The notes under the pieces: generated by a model | What the model was told of the DNA's origin: nothing | Database searches by the model: none | Seen by the model: the letters and a program-made list of their open reading frames with translations, nothing else | Part shown: in pieces, positions 60,616 to 64,000 of the stretch | Numbering within the stretch: the stretch's first letter is position 1 | Layout: every line of letters starts with the position of its first letter | Made by a program: the position numbers and the translations under genes | From: Eubacterium sp. | Lineage (GTDB): Bacteria; Bacillota; Clostridia; Oscillospirales; Acutalibacteraceae | Assembly: GCA_022511225.1 (NCBI GenBank) | Contig: JAFLRZ010000004.1 | Span: 1-64,000 of the forward strand | Direction of reading: 5' to 3' | Length of the DNA stretch: 64,000 nucleotides

Positions 60616-61987
60616 CAAGTTAATTTTAGCTGATGGAATAGAGTTCAGTACAGATGATAGAGAAACTCATATAAATAATAATATATGTATTGTAGGAACA
60701 ACAGGCAGCGGTAAAACACTGAATCTGATTCAACCGAGATTGCTTTATAATGAAGACACAAACATGGTTATATCAGATCCTAAAAGAGAGTTGATTTTAA
60801 AATATAGATATTTTTATGAGCAATTAGGATTTACTGTTCTGGAACTGAATATATCAAATTCGAAACTGGCAGATGTTTGTTTTGATCCGATGCAATATAT
60901 TGACTGTCATAAAGACGTCAATATGCTTTCAAGAGCAATTGTTGACTTGACTCCACAACGTCCAAATAGTATTGCTGATTGTTTTTGGGAAAACAGCGCT
61001 TGCAACGTTGTGAAATTTGCCATTTATTATAAGCTTGCATTAGGTAGCAGTCCTACTCTTATTGATGTTGTTGATTTTATAGACAATCTTGACATTGATG
61101 AAAGAAATACACTGATGAGTACTAACGTTGACGATGTGGTAGAAGAGATTAAAAAGAATTTCCCGGACCATCCTATGCTGGCACCGTATAATTCTTTTAA
61201 AACTGCACCCATAAGAACCGCAGGCTCTATCTTTACTACTATAAAAACAACATTGTCAAACGTATTTTCAGAAAATATTAAGCGTGTTATCAGCGAAAAA
61301 GATACTCTTGATTTAGACAAGTTCATTAAGGAAAAAAGAGTTTTGTTTATAACTACAGATGGTTCTGATGAATACGAAGATGCTTTTATCAATCTTATCT
61401 TTGATATGATAATTCAGCAACTTACAAAGATTGCAGATACATATCCCGATCAAAGACTTCCTATACCGGTTCACTTTATTTTTGATGACTTTGCTGCAGG
61501 TACTAAAATATCTTCATTTCCTCGTCAGATATCAAAATTTAGGTCAAAGAATATGAGTTCCACTATTGTATTGCAAAGTGAAACTCAGCTTGAAGGCATG
61601 TATGGCGTGGCAGATGCAAAGACAATAATCAATAATAATGACACGCTAATTTATCTTGGCGGTAACGATGTTGAAACTGCAAAGGATATAGCAGTACGTC
61701 TTAATTGTCCTATTGAAAACGTGTTATATATGCCGCTTGATCAAATATGTATTTTCAGAAGAGGTTCAAAACCGATTGTTGCCAAGAAGTACCCAACGCT
61801 TCAGGATAAGATGTTTATTAAACTAAATAATGATTATGAAAATCAGTTAAGCAAAGCTGATAAAGAGCAGAAAAGCAACGAACTTTCTTCTTGTGAAGTG
61901 GATTTAGAAGATAGAGAAATAGATGAAGAAAATTTGCAAGCTGAGCTTGAGGCAAAATTCGACGAGCTATTCGGCACGGCATCATAG
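60608..61987 (+). CDS. VirD4/TraG-type coupling ATPase
   Basis: A 459-residue protein. Walker A VGTTGSGKT (about residues 30-38), MVISDPKRELILKYRYFYEQLGFTVLELN (TraG-type), Walker B HFIFDDFA and TIVLQSETQLEGMYG sensor; also FDPMQYIDCHKD and the DNTLIYLGGNDVETAKDIAVRL region of coupling proteins. The C-terminus is acidic (ELSSCEVDLEDREIDEENLQAELEAKF). It lacks N-terminal membrane helices; the next gene is membrane-bound and may serve as anchor. It would couple the relaxosome to a type IV-like channel. The second such ATPase in the window is at 36173. Confidence 0.85.
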   Translation: MGDKLILADGIEFSTDDRETHINNNICIVGTTGSGKTLNLIQPRLLYNEDTNMVISDPKRELILKYRYFYEQLGFTVLELNISNSKLADVCFDPMQYIDCHKDVNMLSRAIVDLTPQRPNSIADCFWENSACNVVKFAIYYKLALGSSPTLIDVVDFIDNLDIDERNTLMSTNVDDVVEEIKKNFPDHPMLAPYNSFKTAPIRTAGSIFTTIKTTLSNVFSENIKRVISEKDTLDLDKFIKEKRVLFITTDGSDEYEDAFINLIFDMIIQQLTKIADTYPDQRLPIPVHFIFDDFAAGTKISSFPRQISKFRSKNMSSTIVLQSETQLEGMYGVADAKTIINNNDTLIYLGGNDVETAKDIAVRLNCPIENVLYMPLDQICIFRRGSKPIVAKKYPTLQDKMFIKLNNDYENQLSKADKEQKSNELSSCEVDLEDREIDEENLQAELEAKFDELFGTAS

Positions 61988-61999
61988 GAGGGAACTAAA

Positions 62000-63448
62000 A
62001 TGAAAACAAAGCTCAAAAATGAAAAGGAAAGATTTATTTTTCTTACTTTAGCGATTATGTTTTTTATAATCGGCTATGCGAAGACACTGCCATTTTCAAT
62101 AGATTTTACAATCGCATCAGGAGTATTCCTGTTGATGTTTGTTCCGTATATTGTGCTTGCAGTTTCAGCGTTCTTAATTAATGAATTTAACGCCAAAAAA
62201 GTAGTTGTAATAAATTTATTAGCAACTGCACTATTATACATAATTGATTTGGGTTCATCGTTTATGTATCTTCTTCCGTCAGGAAGCCAGTATTTATTGA
62301 AAGATAACTATACTTTAACCGTTTGCATTTTACTGATAATTTGCATATGTACAGCTTTCCTTGTCACACTGTTTTCAAAACGCTGGTTGACTGTTTATTG
62401 TTTCATAATGTGCGCGTTTTCAGTAGCTATATGGTGGTACTTTATTCTGAATGACGTAGAAAGCCTTATTGTTGGCATTGTTCAGCTTGCGCAGATATTC
62501 TTTTATCTGAGCCTTGATACATTTACAAAACACATTGATGCAGAAAATCCAACTGAGAGAGAAAGCAATGATACCAATGAAGATGAAATATTCTGTTTTG
62601 ACGGCATTATGAATTTATTTGCCAATACGGTTGCACTTCAGGACGAGAGCGGAGAGCTACTGAAATATTATCAATTCTATGATAATCTATGCAAACAGGA
62701 GTTTGATAAAATTAAAGAATGCGGTCAATATGGCAAGCAGAATTTCTTAATACCTATGTTTAAATGCTTGCATGAATTCAGTATAAAAATAGGTGTTTTT
62801 AGTGAGGACACACGCCTTTTTTACAACATTACAAAATGCTTGAGTGATGAGTTTACAGATGACGAAACATTTTCAATGCAGCTATGTAATTTTGCTGATG
62901 TTGCTCGTAATTATAAGCTTGCAACAAATAAGGTGGTTAATGAAAGTATTGATATAAAATACCATTCAGACGATACAAAAGCAAAGGCACTGTCTAACTT
63001 TAATCACTATCCTTTTACTTTTTGTAATGAAAAATTTGAAAGTATGGAAGCTTTTTTACAATCATTAAAGGTTAAGAATCAGGTAAAATCACATAAAATT
63101 GCAGGGCTGTATGGCATCAAAGCCAAAAAAGCAGGCTGGAAACACCAGCTTTGGAAGACAACAGGGTCGGTATATTTTGCTGGTGAATATTATAATCGTT
63201 TTGACAATGTCTACGAAGCACTTTTATCAGTTGCATACGAAGCTATGTGCAATCAAAATGAAGATTTCAGGAATACTTTGCTCGATACTATATCTGATGA
63301 TGGAATGTGTATGAGACTGGAGCATTCCGTGGGCAAAGACAGCAAATCAGAAACTATTTTAACGAAAGAGGAGTTTATTAATGCTCTTTATTACGCAAGG
63401 CATGAGCTGATAAAAAAACAGAAAGCGAAGGAAAATAAAAATGGTTAA
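62000..63448 (+). CDS. Membrane-anchored NADAR-domain protein
   Basis: A 482-residue protein. Residues about 10-175 hold five or six transmembrane helices; the middle is an acidic linker, and residues about 325-470 match the NADAR superfamily: ALSNFNHYPFTFCNEKFESMEAFLQSLKVKNQ, KIAGLYGIKAKKAGWKHQLW and LLSVAYEAMCNQNEDFRNTLLDT. NADAR proteins act on ADP-ribosyl groups (for example removing ADP-ribose from guanine) and occur with RyR and TIR genes. An N-terminal membrane anchor on this domain is unusual. GGAGGGAACTAAA precedes the ATG. Confidence 0.75.
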   Translation: MKTKLKNEKERFIFLTLAIMFFIIGYAKTLPFSIDFTIASGVFLLMFVPYIVLAVSAFLINEFNAKKVVVINLLATALLYIIDLGSSFMYLLPSGSQYLLKDNYTLTVCILLIICICTAFLVTLFSKRWLTVYCFIMCAFSVAIWWYFILNDVESLIVGIVQLAQIFFYLSLDTFTKHIDAENPTERESNDTNEDEIFCFDGIMNLFANTVALQDESGELLKYYQFYDNLCKQEFDKIKECGQYGKQNFLIPMFKCLHEFSIKIGVFSEDTRLFYNITKCLSDEFTDDETFSMQLCNFADVARNYKLATNKVVNESIDIKYHSDDTKAKALSNFNHYPFTFCNEKFESMEAFLQSLKVKNQVKSHKIAGLYGIKAKKAGWKHQLWKTTGSVYFAGEYYNRFDNVYEALLSVAYEAMCNQNEDFRNTLLDTISDDGMCMRLEHSVGKDSKSETILTKEEFINALYYARHELIKKQKAKENKNG

Positions 63449-64000
63449 AAATAATTTAGAATTTTTTGACAAAGAATATTCTTTACTTAATCAGTTTACC
63501 GTAGCATTATCGGTTTTATCTTTAGCTGTATATACAGTTGCACTTTGCAGGTATAACGCAGGTGAACTTTTTGCTTATTCATTTTGGAAGTCAATACAGA
63601 TTATACCTTTCATTGTGCTATTACTCTGTACCGTTACAGTGAATTATATAAAAAAGCCAAGGCTTTGCTTATCTGTTTCTCAGTTTTCTAATGTGATAAT
63701 GATGCTGTTTAACTTGATATTTTTTGGTCAGATGACATATACAAATGCGTATTACGAAACGATACGTTTATTGTTTTATGACAGCAGATATATAAAACTG
63801 TCATTGATTATAACCTTTGCTTTTGGGCTTTTCGCTCTGCTTGCTATGATACACGGAAATCAATTTTGGTGTCGTTTATATTATTCATTGAATATTTTGT
63901 TTTACGCTGTGATGTTTATGTATATGTTTTTTGATGATTGTAAAGTAGAGTCTGATATAGCAATGTCAGTTGCATATTTGCTATATAATATTTCTAATTT
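63441..64000 (+). CDS. Polytopic membrane protein, 5' part
   Basis: The ATG at 63441 overlaps the NADAR gene by eight bases; the frame stays open to the window end (186 codons seen). There are about six hydrophobic helices (FTVALSVLSLAVYTVALC, SIQIIPFIVLLLCTVTV, FSNVIMMLFNLIFFG, LSLIITFAFGLFALLAMI and more). The C-terminus is missing, so the family cannot be settled; it could be a channel component of the same module as the coupling ATPase. Confidence 0.6.
   Translation, partial: MVKNNLEFFDKEYSLLNQFTVALSVLSLAVYTVALCRYNAGELFAYSFWKSIQIIPFIVLLLCTVTVNYIKKPRLCLSVSQFSNVIMMLFNLIFFGQMTYTNAYYETIRLLFYDSRYIKLSLIITFAFGLFALLAMIHGNQFWCRLYYSLNILFYAVMFMYMFFDDCKVESDIAMSVAYLLYNISN

Noticed and set aside
1-64000. 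tRNA, rRNA or CRISPR loci
   Set aside because: I looked for T-loop GGTTCGA patterns, rRNA core motifs and regularly spaced repeats on both strands and saw none. A tRNA attachment site for the element could therefore not be proposed.

Overview
The window looks like a low-GC Gram-positive chromosome segment, most likely a gut Clostridia of the Ruminococcaceae/Oscillospiraceae type. The basis is AT-rich sequence with strong AGGAGG ribosome sites, a ferrous-iron feo locus with a DtxR-type repressor and a FeoB-associated cysteine-rich peptide, a PdaA-like deacetylase, a DUF3048 lipid-envelope-type protein, the mreB-mreC-mreD-mrdA order and adjacent aspS/hisS. Taxonomy is inferred from gene content only; there is no rRNA or tRNA gene in the window.

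Positions 1-1400 hold the end of a zinc-ribbon protein and an orphan gene with a HEPN-like motif. Positions 1400-27400 are an ordinary core block: TfoX-like protein, a small conserved acidic protein, a degenerate actin-like protein, DUF3048 protein, the iron uptake locus (4.5-7.5 kb), yfbR-aspS-hisS (7.6-11.3 kb), mgsA, the elongasome cluster (12.1-16.6 kb, minus strand), a MerR-controlled membrane operon (16.7-18.4 kb), pdaA-like and prfB, a zinc-ribbon membrane protein, galU, a CPBP protease, tadA, and an ECF sigma factor with a secreted beta-propeller protein and a lipoprotein. Its genes appear intact.

From about 27.4 kb to the end the window is accessory DNA. 27.4-34.5 kb is a decaying mobile region: large serine recombinase, MobP-type relaxase with a frameshift, ribbon-helix-helix accessory protein, plasmid-type winged helix, DUF6076-like gene with an in-frame stop, sigma-like factor and a tyrosine integrase remnant. 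34.5-43.8 kb is a compact one-direction cluster with no name that I know: a small protein, a HExxH metallopeptidase, a Cys/Gly-tailed small protein, a VirD4/FtsK-like ATPase plus a degenerate partner, several one- or two-helix membrane proteins, a peptide made of four identical 13-residue units, two paralogous small proteins, a JAMM-E1 fusion enzyme and a ClpC-like AAA+ unfoldase with an apparent ClpP-docking loop. This is the best candidate for an undescribed system: it combines a ubiquitin-like activating/de-conjugating enzyme, a repetitive peptide, an unfoldase and a translocation ATPase.

43.8-58.1 kb looks like a signalling/defence island: an unknown 551-residue protein, a PP2C phosphatase, a 1396-residue kinase-Rossmann-RyR-nuclease fusion, a stand-alone RyR protein, a pseudokinase-TIR protein broken by an amber codon, a frameshifted DUF1292 gene, a TIR-NACHT-propeller protein and a SpoVG-nuclease-like fusion. 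58.1-64 kb carries remnants, a RelE-like toxin, an S1-like protein without a normal start codon, a ClpP-like protease, a second VirD4/TraG coupling ATPase and a membrane-anchored NADAR-domain protein, so the island probably sits inside a larger conjugative or mobilisable element that continues past the window. TIR, RyR and NADAR domains all belong to NAD/ADP-ribose biology, which suggests that part of the island senses or makes an ADP-ribose-derived signal. Many of the smaller genes in 29-60 kb carry single stops, frameshifts or lost start codons; this is either real decay or sequencing error and needs read-level checking.
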